NCBI GenBank assembly: GCA_023662835.1
Contig: JAMPII010000001.1
Coordinates: 257,435-298,806, forward strand
Reading direction: 5' to 3'
Origin: Muribaculaceae bacterium
GTDB lineage: Bacteria; Bacteroidota; Bacteroidia; Bacteroidales; Muribaculaceae
DNA length: 41,372 bases
Shown here: piece by piece, positions 25,203-33,844 of the stretch
How the letters are laid out: each line of letters starts with the position of its first letter
Position numbering within the stretch: the first letter of the stretch is position 1
Made by a program: the position numbers and the translations under genes
Notes under the pieces: model-generated
What the model was told of the DNA's origin: nothing
Databases searched by the model: none
What the model saw: the letters and a program-made list of their open reading frames with translations, nothing else

Positions 25203-26537
25203 TTAAACCGCAGGCAAACTCATGCCGTAAAGTTTACGATATAGGTTTAGAGCATAAACATCGGTCATTCCCGATATATGATCGAGCACCGCCTGTATTT
25301 TTTCAAAAAGCGTCGGCGCATCCGTGTCATACTGCAGCGGAATTTGGCTCAGCAGTAATTTTGAATAGTTCAGTTCAGGAAACCGAACGGCGTGAATAAG
25401 CTTCTCCAACAGGAACGTGATAATACGGTTACCGGCTAATTCCACGTTTACCACCTCTTGGGCCCGATATATTTTTGCCCACGCCAATGCTGAGCAGCTG
25501 CGGTAGGCTTCGCGCTCCAAAGGATTAATATTATCGATCAGTGAGCCGGAGAAATTGCCTTCGAGCAGTTCCTCTTCGTGGTCGGCGAATGTGACGGCGC
25601 ATTGCTGCACCAAAGTTCCTATTACACACGAGCGAAGATAAGCGATGCGTTCGTTCGGATCGTCGACATGATCCATGGTTTGACGCATATGGTCCTTGCG
25701 ACTTTCGGGGAAAAAGTTAAGAAATACGTCGATAACTTCCTGAGTCGAAAGTATTTTAAGTTTGTGCGCGTCTTCTATATCCATTACCTGATAGCATATG
25801 TCGTCAGCCGCTTCCACGATATACACCAGCGGATGACGTGTATATTTGATGCGTCCGTCGGCCTGCGGCATCTGTTTTATGCCCAGTTCGTCGGCAATGC
25901 GACGGAAGGTTGCGCGCTCAGTGGTAAAAAAACCGAATTTGCTTTTCTCGCCTGCCAGCAACGATTCGTAGGGGTACTTCACAATCGAAGCCAGCATTGA
26001 GTAGGTCATTGCAAATCCACCTTTGCGCCGACCGCGGAATTGGTGGGTAAGCAGGCGTAGCGAGTTGGCATTCCCCTCGAAGTGAGTCAGATCGGTCCAT
26101 TGTTCCGGTGATAGTTCGTTCTGTAGCACACGCCCTTCCCCCTCGGAGAAAAAGGCTGAAATAGCCTTCTCGCCCGAATGACCGAACGGCGGATTGCCCA
26201 AATCGTGAGCCAGACATGCCGCGGCCACTATCTCGCCAATAGAATCAAGCTTGCTGAGCGTTGCCGCATCGGCATGGCGTTGTCGGAGAATAATCGAAAT
26301 CTCATTAGCCATCGACCTCCCTACGGTCGACACCTCCATTGAATGAGTCAAACGATTGTGCACAAATATACTGCCCGGGAGCGGGAAAACTTGAGTTTTG
26401 TTTTGCAGGCGACGGAAAGGCGATGAGAACACGAGCCTGTCGAAGTCGCGTTGGAAATCGCTTCGCACACCCGAGTGAGGATCGTGGTAATCCTCAAGCC
26501 CGAGCCGTTTATCACTAATCAGTTGGTTCCAATTCAT
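25203..26537 (-). CDS. dgt: Deoxyguanosinetriphosphate triphosphohydrolase
   Basis: Dgt hydrolyses dGTP (and in relatives other dNTPs) to deoxynucleoside and tripolyphosphate, helping to set dNTP pools in the cytosol. The 444-residue protein starts NWNQLISDKRLGLEDYHD. It has the family N-terminus FQRDFDRLVFSSPFRRLQNKTQV, the HD-domain histidine region FVHNRLTHSMEVSTVGRS, and the metal-binding ACLAHDLGNPPFGHSGEKAI. LVYIVEAADDICYQVMDIED carries a further metal aspartate. Two upstream in-frame ATGs (26549 and 26582) exist. The one at 26582 lies upstream of the predicted promoter, and 26549 would be nearly leaderless. I chose 26537 because it gives the family-typical MNW start. It is transcribed divergently from pnp. 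Confidence 0.94.
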   Translation of the reverse strand: MNWNQLISDKRLGLEDYHDPHSGVRSDFQRDFDRLVFSSPFRRLQNKTQVFPLPGSIFVHNRLTHSMEVSTVGRSMANEISIILRQRHADAATLSKLDSIGEIVAAACLAHDLGNPPFGHSGEKAISAFFSEGEGRVLQNELSPEQWTDLTHFEGNANSLRLLTHQFRGRRKGGFAMTYSMLASIVKYPYESLLAGEKSKFGFFTTERATFRRIADELGIKQMPQADGRIKYTRHPLVYIVEAADDICYQVMDIEDAHKLKILSTQEVIDVFLNFFPESRKDHMRQTMDHVDDPNERIAYLRSCVIGTLVQQCAVTFADHEEELLEGNFSGSLIDNINPLEREAYRSCSALAWAKIYRAQEVVNVELAGNRIITFLLEKLIHAVRFPELNYSKLLLSQIPLQYDTDAPTLFEKIQAVLDHISGMTDVYALNLYRKLYGMSLPAV

Positions 26538-26560
26538 AGAATAATTCATGTAACTATAAA

Positions 26561-26568
26561 CAAAAATA
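26561..26568 (-). promoter_or_regulatory. -7 element of dgt (minus strand)
   Basis: On the minus strand this reads TATTTTTG, a TAnnTTTG match placing transcription start near 26554, 17 bases before the preferred dgt start. The -33 region lacks a clear TTTG at the right distance. Confidence 0.5.
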
Positions 26569-26651
26569 CGAAAAAATAGCAAACAACGCTATATTACATC
26601 TAAAATGTTACATCTAAAAATGAGTTAATTATAAAACTTTGTTGCAAAACA

Positions 26652-26684
26652 TTGGCAATTAGTAAATAAAAATTGCTACCTTTG
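26652..26684 (+). promoter_or_regulatory. pnp promoter (TTGG-N21-TACCTTTG)
   Basis: TTGG (26652-26655) and the consensus -7 TACCTTTG (26677-26684) are 21 bases apart. Transcription would begin near 26691, giving a leader of about 40 bases before the ATG at 26731. Confidence 0.75.
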
Positions 26685-26730
26685 TACGATTTTTGTATTA
26701 AGAAAAACGAAATAAACAAGAACACAATTT

Positions 26731-28986
26731 ATGGTACAACCAATTAAAAAAACCATCGAGCTAGGTGACGGACGTACGATCACCCTTGAGACAGGCAAAC
26801 TGGCCAAGCAGGCCGATGGAGCGGTAGAGCTGCGCATGGGCAACACCATGCTTTTGGCCACAGTGGTCTCGGCCAAAGAGGCCGGTGAGGGCGTCGATTT
26901 CATGCCCCTCCAAGTGGAATACAAAGAAAAATTCTCGTCCAACGGCCGTTTCCCCGGCGGATTCCTTAAACGCGAAGGCCGTGCATCGGACTACGAAATA
27001 TTGACGGCCCGATTGGTTGACCGTGTTCTTCGTCCGCTGTTTCCCGACAATTACCATGCCGACACATTTGTGAACATCATAATGTTCTCGGCCGACGGCA
27101 AAGACGCTCCTGACGCACTTGCCGGTTTGGCTGCATCGGCAGCACTGGCTGTAAGTGATATACCGTTCAATGGCCCCATCTCGGAAGTACGCGTTGCCCG
27201 TGTCGACGGCCAGTTCGTAATCAACCCCACATTCGAGCAGATTGAGCGTGCCGATATGGAACTGATGGTAGGCGCCACCTACGAGAACATCATGATGGTT
27301 GAGGGCGAGATGAAGGAAGTATCGGAAGCCGATCTTCTGGCAGCACTCAAGGCTGCGCACGATGCCATCAAGGTTCAGTGCAAGGCTCAAATGGAACTTG
27401 CCGAAGCTGTTGGGGCAGTAAAACGCGAATATTGCCACGAGGTTAACGACGAAGAGTTGCGCGCCGACGTACGCAACAAATGCTACGATAAAGCTTACGC
27501 AATCGCAAAAGCAGGTTGCGCCGACAAGCACTGGCGTCAAGATTCGTTCGACGCTATATGCGACGAATACATCGAAAGCCTCCCCGAAGAGGAACGCGAC
27601 GAAAAGGCTCCATTGGTTAAGCGTTACTACCACGACGTTGAGCGTGAAGCAGTTCGCCGTTGCATTCTCGATGAAGGTATCCGTCTGGATGGACGTAAGA
27701 CAACCGATATCCGTCCTATCTGGATTGAGACAGACTATGTTCCCGGACCTCACGGATCGGCTGTGTTCACCCGTGGTGAAACTCAAGCACTGGCTACCGT
27801 TACTCTCGGCACAAAACTCGACGAGAAAATTGTTGACGACGTACTTAACCAAGGTCACGAACGCTTCCTGCTTCACTACAACTTCCCCCCATTCTCAACA
27901 GGCGAAGCAAAAGCACAGCGCGGCGTAGGCCGTCGCGAAGTTGGCCATGGCAACCTTGCCCACCGCGCCCTCAAGAGCATGCTCCCGGATAATTTCCCCT
28001 ACGTTTGCCGCGTTGTAAGCGACATTCTTGAATCGAATGGCTCGTCGTCGATGGCAACAGTATGCGCCGGCACTTTGGCTCTACTCGATGCCGGGGTTAA
28101 GATGAAAAAACCTGTCAGCGGTATAGCAATGGGGTTAATCACCGACAGCGATGGTTCGAAATATGCAGTTCTGTCCGATATTCTCGGCGACGAGGATCAT
28201 CTTGGCGACATGGACTTTAAGGTGACAGGTACACGCGATGGTATCACTGCCACACAAATGGACATCAAGGTCGATGGCCTCTCTTACGAAGTACTCGAAA
28301 AAGCACTTATGCAGGCTCGCGACGGTCGCATGCACATTCTTGATAAGATTCAGGAGGCAATTCCCGAAGCACGCGCCGACTACAAACCTCAGGTTCCACG
28401 CATTGTTACAATGACAATACCCAAGGATCTCATCGGTGCTGTTATTGGCCCTGGCGGAAAGATTATACAAGGAATTCAGGAAGCTTCCGGAGCAACAGTA
28501 AGCATCGACGAAATAGACAACGCTGGCTACATCGAAGTTGCAGCAACCAACAAGGATTCGATGGATAAAGCGCTCGAAATGATTAACGCAATCGTTCAAC
28601 TTCCCGAGGAAGGCAAGGTTTACACCGGCACAGTCCGCTCGATTCTTGATTTCGGCGCATTCGTTGAATTTATGCCTAACCGCGACGGTCTGCTCCACAT
28701 ATCGGAAATTTCATGGGATCGTTTGCCCGACATGGAAGCTTCCGGCATCAAGGAAGGCGACACACTGACTGTTAAGTTGATCGAGGTTGACAAAAAGTCA
28801 GGTAAATTCCGCTTGTCGATGCGCGCACTCCAACCCAAACCAGAAGGATATGTTGAACCGCAGCGTGCTCCCCGCGGACCTCGTCGCGAAGGTGGAGAAC
28901 GGCCTCAGCGCAACGACCGTGGCCCTCGTCGCGATGGCGGCAACCGTCCGCAACGCAACGATCGTGGACCCCGTTATGAAGACTAA
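26731..28986 (+). CDS. pnp: Polyribonucleotide nucleotidyltransferase (PNPase)
   Basis: PNPase is the phosphorolytic 3'-5' exoribonuclease of RNA turnover. The 751-residue protein has two RNase PH domains (start to about 230 and about 310-550, with [10 protein letters not shown]-like [15 protein letters not shown] and an all-alpha linker between). The KH domain has [20 protein letters not shown] at about 570-625, and the S1 domain has [20 protein letters not shown] at about 635-705. The last 35-40 residues form an Arg/Gly/Pro-rich tail with [10 protein letters not shown] present twice, typical in style of Bacteroidetes RNA-binding tails and likely unstructured. It has its own promoter and is followed by a small hairpin over the stop codon and a strong terminator. 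Confidence 0.97.
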   Translation: MVQPIKKTIELGDGRTITLETGKLAKQADGAVELRMGNTMLLATVVSAKEAGEGVDFMPLQVEYKEKFSSNGRFPGGFLKREGRASDYEILTARLVDRVLRPLFPDNYHADTFVNIIMFSADGKDAPDALAGLAASAALAVSDIPFNGPISEVRVARVDGQFVINPTFEQIERADMELMVGATYENIMMVEGEMKEVSEADLLAALKAAHDAIKVQCKAQMELAEAVGAVKREYCHEVNDEELRADVRNKCYDKAYAIAKAGCADKHWRQDSFDAICDEYIESLPEEERDEKAPLVKRYYHDVEREAVRRCILDEGIRLDGRKTTDIRPIWIETDYVPGPHGSAVFTRGETQALATVTLGTKLDEKIVDDVLNQGHERFLLHYNFPPFSTGEAKAQRGVGRREVGHGNLAHRALKSMLPDNFPYVCRVVSDILESNGSSSMATVCAGTLALLDAGVKMKKPVSGIAMGLITDSDGSKYAVLSDILGDEDHLGDMDFKVTGTRDGITATQMDIKVDGLSYEVLEKALMQARDGRMHILDKIQEAIPEARADYKPQVPRIVTMTIPKDLIGAVIGPGGKIIQGIQEASGATVSIDEIDNAGYIEVAATNKDSMDKALEMINAIVQLPEEGKVYTGTVRSILDFGAFVEFMPNRDGLLHISEISWDRLPDMEASGIKEGDTLTVKLIEVDKKSGKFRLSMRALQPKPEGYVEPQRAPRGPRREGGERPQRNDRGPRRDGGNRPQRNDRGPRYED

Positions 28987-29031
28987 TCGGTTCTTCCAAC
29001 CGATCTCTAATTAATTAGTTTAGATACAATT

Positions 29032-29063
29032 TCGGCTCGAACTTCCATCAGAGTTCGAGCCGA
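29032..29063 (+). terminator. pnp terminator
   Basis: TCGGCTCGAACT (29032-29043) pairs perfectly with AGTTCGAGCCGA (29052-29063) around an 8-base loop and is followed by TTGTTTA. A second, smaller perfect hairpin (ATCGGTT/AACCGAT, 28986-29004) begins at the last base of the stop codon and may protect the 3' end. Confidence 0.88.
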
Positions 29064-29085
29064 TTGTTTATCATATCCCAAGGGA

Positions 29086-29352
29086 TTAAAAAGGCACCTT
29101 AGTGTGATTGAACGATTTTAGGTCGCATACCGTGGCCTTGAATAGCGATAAGCATGTTGTGGCCACCAAGGCGCAAATCAACCCCCATATGTATCCTGTC
29201 AGGAGTGAGTCCCATCCGAATCTGTCGCCGTAAATTGAAGTGTCGTTGGCCAACATTGTCGCAGCTGTTGTGACGACACAAATCATAAGAGCGAAGAACC
29301 GGAGGTTGGCACTTGATTTCAAGCCTTTGTGGAGTGACAATAGTAAATGCAT
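29086..29352 (-). CDS. Small hypothetical membrane protein, 88 residues
   Basis: I do not recognise a family. The protein has two hydrophobic stretches, LRFFALMICVVTTAATMLA at about residues 17-36 and LLTGYIWGLICALVATTCLS at about 50-69, separated by a short polar loop with SIYGDRFGW, so it is probably a two-helix inner membrane protein. The reason to believe it is real is the promoter. A near-ideal TTTG-N20-TACCTTTG unit lies on the minus strand at 29467-29436, with transcription start predicted near 29430. It converges on the pnp terminator. The competing plus-strand frames over this region are shorter and have no promoter. Function is unknown. Confidence 0.6.
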   Translation of the reverse strand: MHLLLSLHKGLKSSANLRFFALMICVVTTAATMLANDTSIYGDRFGWDSLLTGYIWGLICALVATTCLSLFKATVCDLKSFNHTKVPF

Positions 29353-29435
29353 GGTTGTGGCAGGGTTTGTAAAACTCGGTATAACTTTAGATTATAATGA
29401 AATACCTAACGGAATAGACTTTGTCTGTATGTATA

Positions 29436-29467
29436 CAAAGGTATGGAACGGTTTGTGAAAAATCAAA
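29436..29467 (-). promoter_or_regulatory. Minus-strand promoter (TTTG-N20-TACCTTTG)
   Basis: The plus-strand sequence CAAAGGTA (29436-29443) and CAAA (29464-29467) reads on the minus strand as a full Bacteroidetes promoter with 20-base spacing. It points at the small membrane protein gene, leaving a leader of about 78 bases. The rest of the gap up to 29688 shows only A+T-rich sequence and a weak TTTATTTG box just before the HdeD-like gene. Confidence 0.75.
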
Positions 29468-29688
29468 ATATTTCGCATGTTCGAAAACATACAAATTAGT
29501 AACGAAATTTGATTAAATTCCAACGAAATAATAGTGTCAAAACCACACTTATTTCTATAGTAATACTAACGATTATCATTTACGTGTTACTATGATGCCG
29601 CTATCCGACAGCCGCTCTCAACAAAAATAGTTGAACGATTGTTATAAAATTACAAAGCTAAAAATATTCAACTTAATTTATTTGTGTT

Positions 29689-30246
29689 ATGAATCTGTCG
29701 AAATTTAACTTTTTAGGCTACTCTAAGAGCTGGTGGCTCGTACTGATAGTCGGCATCGCAATGATACTTTGCGGTTTTGCTTACTGGTTCTGGCCTGTTG
29801 CAGGGTTTGCTATCGCATCGCAAATTTTCGGATGGGTACTTATTTTAGCCGGTATCGTACAACTGTTGGTTGCAGCCGGCCCACACTTTCCTAAAGGATG
29901 GGGTTGGTGGATTGCCGGGGGCATGATTGATATGTTTATCGGCTTCATGCTCGTGCGCAGTATCATGCTTTCCGAATTTGTGTTCCCTTACTTCCTGGCG
30001 CTTGTGTTTATCTATTGGGGTATAACGATGATTATCTCGTCGGTAAACGGACATAAAGGACGTTATTGGTGGCTATACCTTATCAATGGCATTCTGTTGC
30101 TGCTTATCGGATTCTTCTTTGTAGAAGCCGGTTGGGTACAGAACATGGCAATGGTTAGTTTCCTGACATCGCTTGCATTTATCTACTGGGGATTCAGCAT
30201 ATGCATGCTCTCATATGATATAAAGCCAGCCGACAACGAAAAGTAA
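29689..30246 (+). CDS. HdeD/DUF308 family membrane protein
   Basis: The 185-residue protein is made almost entirely of six hydrophobic helices arranged as two-helix repeats: SWWLVLIVGIAMILCGFAYW, then SQIFGWVLILAGIVQLL, then WWIAGGMIDMFIGFMLV, and so on. This is the pattern of the HdeD (DUF308) family. In E. coli HdeD contributes to acid resistance at high cell density, but in Bacteroidales the role is untested, and the name should be read as a family label. It stands alone between a 336-base gap and a strong terminator. No clear promoter was found apart from a poor TTTATTTG near the start. Confidence 0.85.
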   Translation: MNLSKFNFLGYSKSWWLVLIVGIAMILCGFAYWFWPVAGFAIASQIFGWVLILAGIVQLLVAAGPHFPKGWGWWIAGGMIDMFIGFMLVRSIMLSEFVFPYFLALVFIYWGITMIISSVNGHKGRYWWLYLINGILLLLIGFFFVEAGWVQNMAMVSFLTSLAFIYWGFSICMLSYDIKPADNEK

Positions 30247-30295
30247 CACACTGACACATAACTCTTTTTATTTGTTTGTTTTTCTATTCGCTAAC

Positions 30296-30332
30296 GGGGT
30301 CGCTACATAATGTGGCGGCTCCGCCTTTTTTT
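30296..30332 (+). terminator. Terminator after the HdeD-like gene
   Basis: GGGGTCGCTACA (30296-30307) pairs with TGTGGCGGCTCC (30311-30322), with G-T wobbles, around a TAA loop. GCC and seven T residues follow. Confidence 0.85.
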
Positions 30333-30333
30333 A

Positions 30334-30363
30334 TTGAGTTGACGAAAAATTTTGCTAATTTTG
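30334..30363 (+). promoter_or_regulatory. Promoter of PEGA-repeat gene
   Basis: TTG (30334-30336) and TAATTTTG (30356-30363) are 19 bases apart. The start of transcription would fall at about 30369-30370, on or next to the ATG at 30369, so the message may be leaderless or nearly so. Confidence 0.6.
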
Positions 30364-30368
30364 CTATT

Positions 30369-31973
30369 ATGAAGCCAAGAAAGTCAAGTCATTATCATAC
30401 ACTGAGGCTAATAGCCCTTTTTATAATCGCTGTAGTTGCTTCAACTTCTGCAATCGCTCAGGAATTGCGACTGACAGAGGCCACCTCAGCCATGGAGCCG
30501 ATGACTGTACCTATGCAACGGCTCGACGCTAATAATGAGATCTGCGCTTTGGTGAAGGTTGTCTTGCCGAAGAATGATGTTCTATTCGAAGGTAACCTTG
30601 TTGGCGATGCCCTGTTCAAGACAAGCGAATATTGGGTATATCTGACACCAGGCACCAAAATGCTGAAAGTAAAAGCACCGGGCTACTACCCACTTATGAT
30701 AAACTTCCCGGAAATTGGTCTTGGCGCGCTGGCTTCAAAATCGATCTATTATCTGACAATAAAAGCCGACGGCGAGCAATCTCAATCAGAGCCTCAAGTT
30801 GCCGCAAACTATGCAATAATCACTGTTGCTCCGCAAAACGCCACGGTTGAAATCGACGGTCAGCTGCGCGAGATCGTTGACGGGGCTGTTACGGCTCTGC
30901 TTAAGCCGGGACGGCATACTTACGAAGTGAAAGCTCCCGGGTATACCACCGATTCTGGTACTTTCGACGTTATTTCTACTGCTAAAACACGTCTTTCCGT
31001 CACTCTAAAATCGCAAAAAGCCAATCTTAAAATCACGTCGATGCCCGACGCCGAAATTTTTATCAACGGCACAAAAAAAGCTACGGGCAACTGGACTGGA
31101 GAACTGTCACCCGGACTTTACAATTACGAGTTACGCCGACCAGGATGCCGCCCTATTTCACGTACGGTCGAACTGAAAAGCGGTGATTCTCTCGAATTTG
31201 CCGAGTCGGAATTCATACAAATATTTGGTTCTATCAATGTTGACTATCGTCCTATTGGCGCTCAGATTAAAATCGATGGTAAATCATATGGCGAATCACC
31301 TGCCAACCTCACCAATCTACCCGTTGGCAACCACAAGCTAACCATTGAATCACCCGGCTACGCCACTTTCACACAGTCGATAAACATTACTGAATCAACG
31401 CCGCTATCCATCTCCGGCTCACTAGCCAAAGCTTCTACAGAAACATCAGACAAACCCGCAGCTAATACACCTACAACATTCTCCAACGACAAAATTGAAC
31501 TCGTTCCAACAACCAAAACCGAGTTCGATATAGTTGAATTGATCGAAAAATATCCTCTTGGCATTTGCGAGCTCAAACGCGGAAGCCTACACGACATCAC
31601 CCCTGAGGCACTACAAACCGTTGGAGCTGAAGTAAAAAAGGTTAGTGGCTATTATTTTGCTCCAGTTAAAAAGTATATTCGAATAAATAATGTAGCATGT
31701 AATAGCATCGAATGCTATCTCATAAATGACAAACTACATATGATTGTTTTTTCATTTTGCCACGATAATTCAAAAAAAGATGCGAATACACTTATCAACG
31801 CGTTGAAAAGAAGCGGAAAATATACAAACGTCAACAAAAAATTTGTTTTGGAGAAGAATGGCAGTTTCACTGAAGCAAAGAAGTATTTATACAATAGCCA
31901 ATTGAATTATTTTATTGCGTATGATATTGACGATCGTTGTAGTTTCATTACTATTCATTTCCCTACCAGGTAA
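30369..31973 (+). CDS. Exported PEGA-repeat protein
   Basis: The 534-residue protein starts with a Sec signal ending STSAIAQ. An N-terminal region of about residues 30-145 ends in a PEGA-like LKVKAPGYYPLMINF. It is followed by three clear PEGA repeats at about 148-215, 218-285 and 288-355, with cores ATVEIDGQLREI..KPGRHTYEVKAPGY, AEIFINGTKKA..SPGLYNYELRRPGC and AQIKIDGKSYGE..PVGNHKLTIESPGY. PEGA modules are usually extracytoplasmic and linked to surface or cell-wall contact. The C-terminal part, about 375-534, is not recognised and is much richer in A+T than the first two thirds. The upstream in-frame ATG at 30276 lies before the terminator and promoter and is rejected. The end overlaps the convergent comEC gene by 11 bases. 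Confidence 0.85.
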   Translation: MKPRKSSHYHTLRLIALFIIAVVASTSAIAQELRLTEATSAMEPMTVPMQRLDANNEICALVKVVLPKNDVLFEGNLVGDALFKTSEYWVYLTPGTKMLKVKAPGYYPLMINFPEIGLGALASKSIYYLTIKADGEQSQSEPQVAANYAIITVAPQNATVEIDGQLREIVDGAVTALLKPGRHTYEVKAPGYTTDSGTFDVISTAKTRLSVTLKSQKANLKITSMPDAEIFINGTKKATGNWTGELSPGLYNYELRRPGCRPISRTVELKSGDSLEFAESEFIQIFGSINVDYRPIGAQIKIDGKSYGESPANLTNLPVGNHKLTIESPGYATFTQSINITESTPLSISGSLAKASTETSDKPAANTPTTFSNDKIELVPTTKTEFDIVELIEKYPLGICELKRGSLHDITPEALQTVGAEVKKVSGYYFAPVKKYIRINNVACNSIECYLINDKLHMIVFSFCHDNSKKDANTLINALKRSGKYTNVNKKFVLEKNGSFTEAKKYLYNSQLNYFIAYDIDDRCSFITIHFPTR

Positions 31974-33840
31974 TCTCCCGTACGCCGAACCGGTGGTTGC
32001 GGAGCCAAATATATGGCACACTAACTTTATCTAGGGAGTCGACCCATTGCTGCCGGCGCCGCCAATGTAGCTCGGGCGCCAACAGCACGGTATCAGGTTT
32101 GAGCCCGTCGATAATGGTCTTTATTTGCCCTCGATATGAGCGCGTAACAATTAAATAGTCGACTTTAGCGTTTGCCGGCATTGCAACGCTGTCGGACAGA
32201 AACAGTATATGGTGCTTGCCGATTGTAGCCGCGCAGTCAGTGCGCATCACAAGCGTGTCCGTTCCCCTTTTGCTCAAATAATTTGCCAACGTACGTTCAC
32301 AGCTTCGCCGCGCGTTTTCCTGTAGCTGTCCTCTCAGCAGCGAAATGTAGCAAACCTGATCTCCCCTGCTATGAACCAAAGCCGTATTTCCGCCGGCCGT
32401 AGTAACAAACCACTCCTCCGCAGCAGCTTCGGGCGTTGTTGCCCATACAGTCACAACCGTCACCCCGGCGGCAAATACCGTGCCTACCCACGCTCTGCCA
32501 CTGCTACGCCGCCATATCGAATAGGCAAGGACTAGCAATGTGGCAAAGTATGGCACCATAACCCAGGCAGAGAACCAGAGGTGCCTCCACTGGCCACCAT
32601 TGACATGTGCCGTTGTTTGAGCAATCCAATCTACAGCCCCATACAAAATGTTAAGCAGCTCGCATAGCCATGTTGCATCGAAACCAAGCCATAGTAATGC
32701 ACACAGCATAACACCGCCGCCCAATAGCCATGGGAGCAATAGCCCCACCGGCAGATTGGCAAAGACGAACAACAATGGAAAAGTATGGTAATGGTAGGCT
32801 GCAATTATCCCTGAGCCGGCCATTGCCGTTATCGACATAGCAAGCGCACCTACTGAAAGGTTCAGCACTTTGTGGCTACCACGCATCAGTTCATTGATTC
32901 TGGGCATTATCAACAGAATTGCTCCAGTGGCTGCAAACGACATCTGGAATCCTACGTTATACAAATTACCCGTGTCACAAGCCAGCAGTATTGTCCATGC
33001 CAGCAACCATGCATTCATGGGCGCATTTGTACGCTGCAGAATAAAGCTCAAGCCGAAACAACAAGCCATTACAACTGCCCTGACCACCGACGGCGCCATT
33101 CCGGTCAGCAGCGCATAGCCCCACAGCAGTAACAGCACGCACGCCATGAGCAAACGCCGAAACCGCAGAAGATAGAGCGGAAACAACAGCACCGTAAGCA
33201 CCCCCGTAAGGATAGCAACGTGCGTACCGCTGACAGCAAGCAAATGAGCGAGCCCTGAGGCTGAAAAAATATTGCCAACCGTCACTCTGGCTTCGGAAGC
33301 ATCGCCCAACAAAGCCGCTTTCAAAAACACAATAGTAGCGTCGTTTAGCGAACTGCGGTCGAGCAGCAAAGCCATATGGGATGAAAAATTTCGCACACGG
33401 CTCATTAACGTTCGCTTTTCCGCAACAACTTTTACACCGTTGGCTGCAACGTAGGCCGACAGCGCAACACCCTTTCGACGCAAATAGTTGGCATAATCGA
33501 AAGCATACGGTTCAACCGTAGACATAACCGGCTGCAGCTTTGCGGAAAACTCAACTATGTAGCCACATTTCAGTTCCGGGCTCCACGATGCAAAATATAA
33601 CTGCACCCTTCGTCCGTCTGCCAGTTCTACAATAGGCCGTTGGGCAGCATCATCAGTTCTGTTTTCAAGAACTACGGCTCTGTAGCAATCGGCTGTATCG
33701 GTCACCGCCGGGTCTACCCCCGGTTTAAATTGCTCGATTACAATGGCAGCCAGTGTCACCACTAAAGCCGGCGCAAGCATGGGGACATACGACAACGGCT
33801 GTGTTGTCATCAAATGGCGTATGCTCCCCAACAGGCGCAT
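31963..33840 (-). CDS. comEC: ComEC/Rec2-family membrane protein
   Basis: ComEC forms the inner-membrane channel for single-stranded DNA in natural competence. The 625-residue protein has two N-terminal hydrophobic segments and the OB-like ComEC N-terminal region (VELADGRRVQLYF, PYAFDYANYLRRKGV). The polytopic Competence domain follows, with LLAVSGTHVAILTGVL, TGMAPSVVRAVVMACCFG and YNVGFQMSFAATGAILL. The C-terminal 150 residues correspond to the place of the metallo-beta-lactamase-like domain but show no HxHxDH motif. Only a reduced version is present, as often in Bacteroidales. Whether the organism is competent is unknown. The gene starts 4 bases after the end of yeiH on the same strand. Confidence 0.88.
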   Translation of the reverse strand: MRLLGSIRHLMTTQPLSYVPMLAPALVVTLAAIVIEQFKPGVDPAVTDTADCYRAVVLENRTDDAAQRPIVELADGRRVQLYFASWSPELKCGYIVEFSAKLQPVMSTVEPYAFDYANYLRRKGVALSAYVAANGVKVVAEKRTLMSRVRNFSSHMALLLDRSSLNDATIVFLKAALLGDASEARVTVGNIFSASGLAHLLAVSGTHVAILTGVLTVLLFPLYLLRFRRLLMACVLLLLWGYALLTGMAPSVVRAVVMACCFGLSFILQRTNAPMNAWLLAWTILLACDTGNLYNVGFQMSFAATGAILLIMPRINELMRGSHKVLNLSVGALAMSITAMAGSGIIAAYHYHTFPLLFVFANLPVGLLLPWLLGGGVMLCALLWLGFDATWLCELLNILYGAVDWIAQTTAHVNGGQWRHLWFSAWVMVPYFATLLVLAYSIWRRSSGRAWVGTVFAAGVTVVTVWATTPEAAAEEWFVTTAGGNTALVHSRGDQVCYISLLRGQLQENARRSCERTLANYLSKRGTDTLVMRTDCAATIGKHHILFLSDSVAMPANAKVDYLIVTRSYRGQIKTIIDGLKPDTVLLAPELHWRRRQQWVDSLDKVSVPYIWLRNHRFGVREITW

Positions 33841-33844
33841 TAAA

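Noticed and set aside
26761-27876. Minus-strand open frame of 371 codons opposite pnp
   Set aside because: It is fully antisense to the conserved PNPase domains, is rich in Cys/Phe/His/Val as expected of a mirror frame in codon-biased sequence, and has no promoter or recognisable domain.
28135-28698. Minus-strand open frame of 187 codons opposite the KH and S1 region of pnp
   Set aside because: Antisense shadow of a conserved gene without its own promoter or domain.
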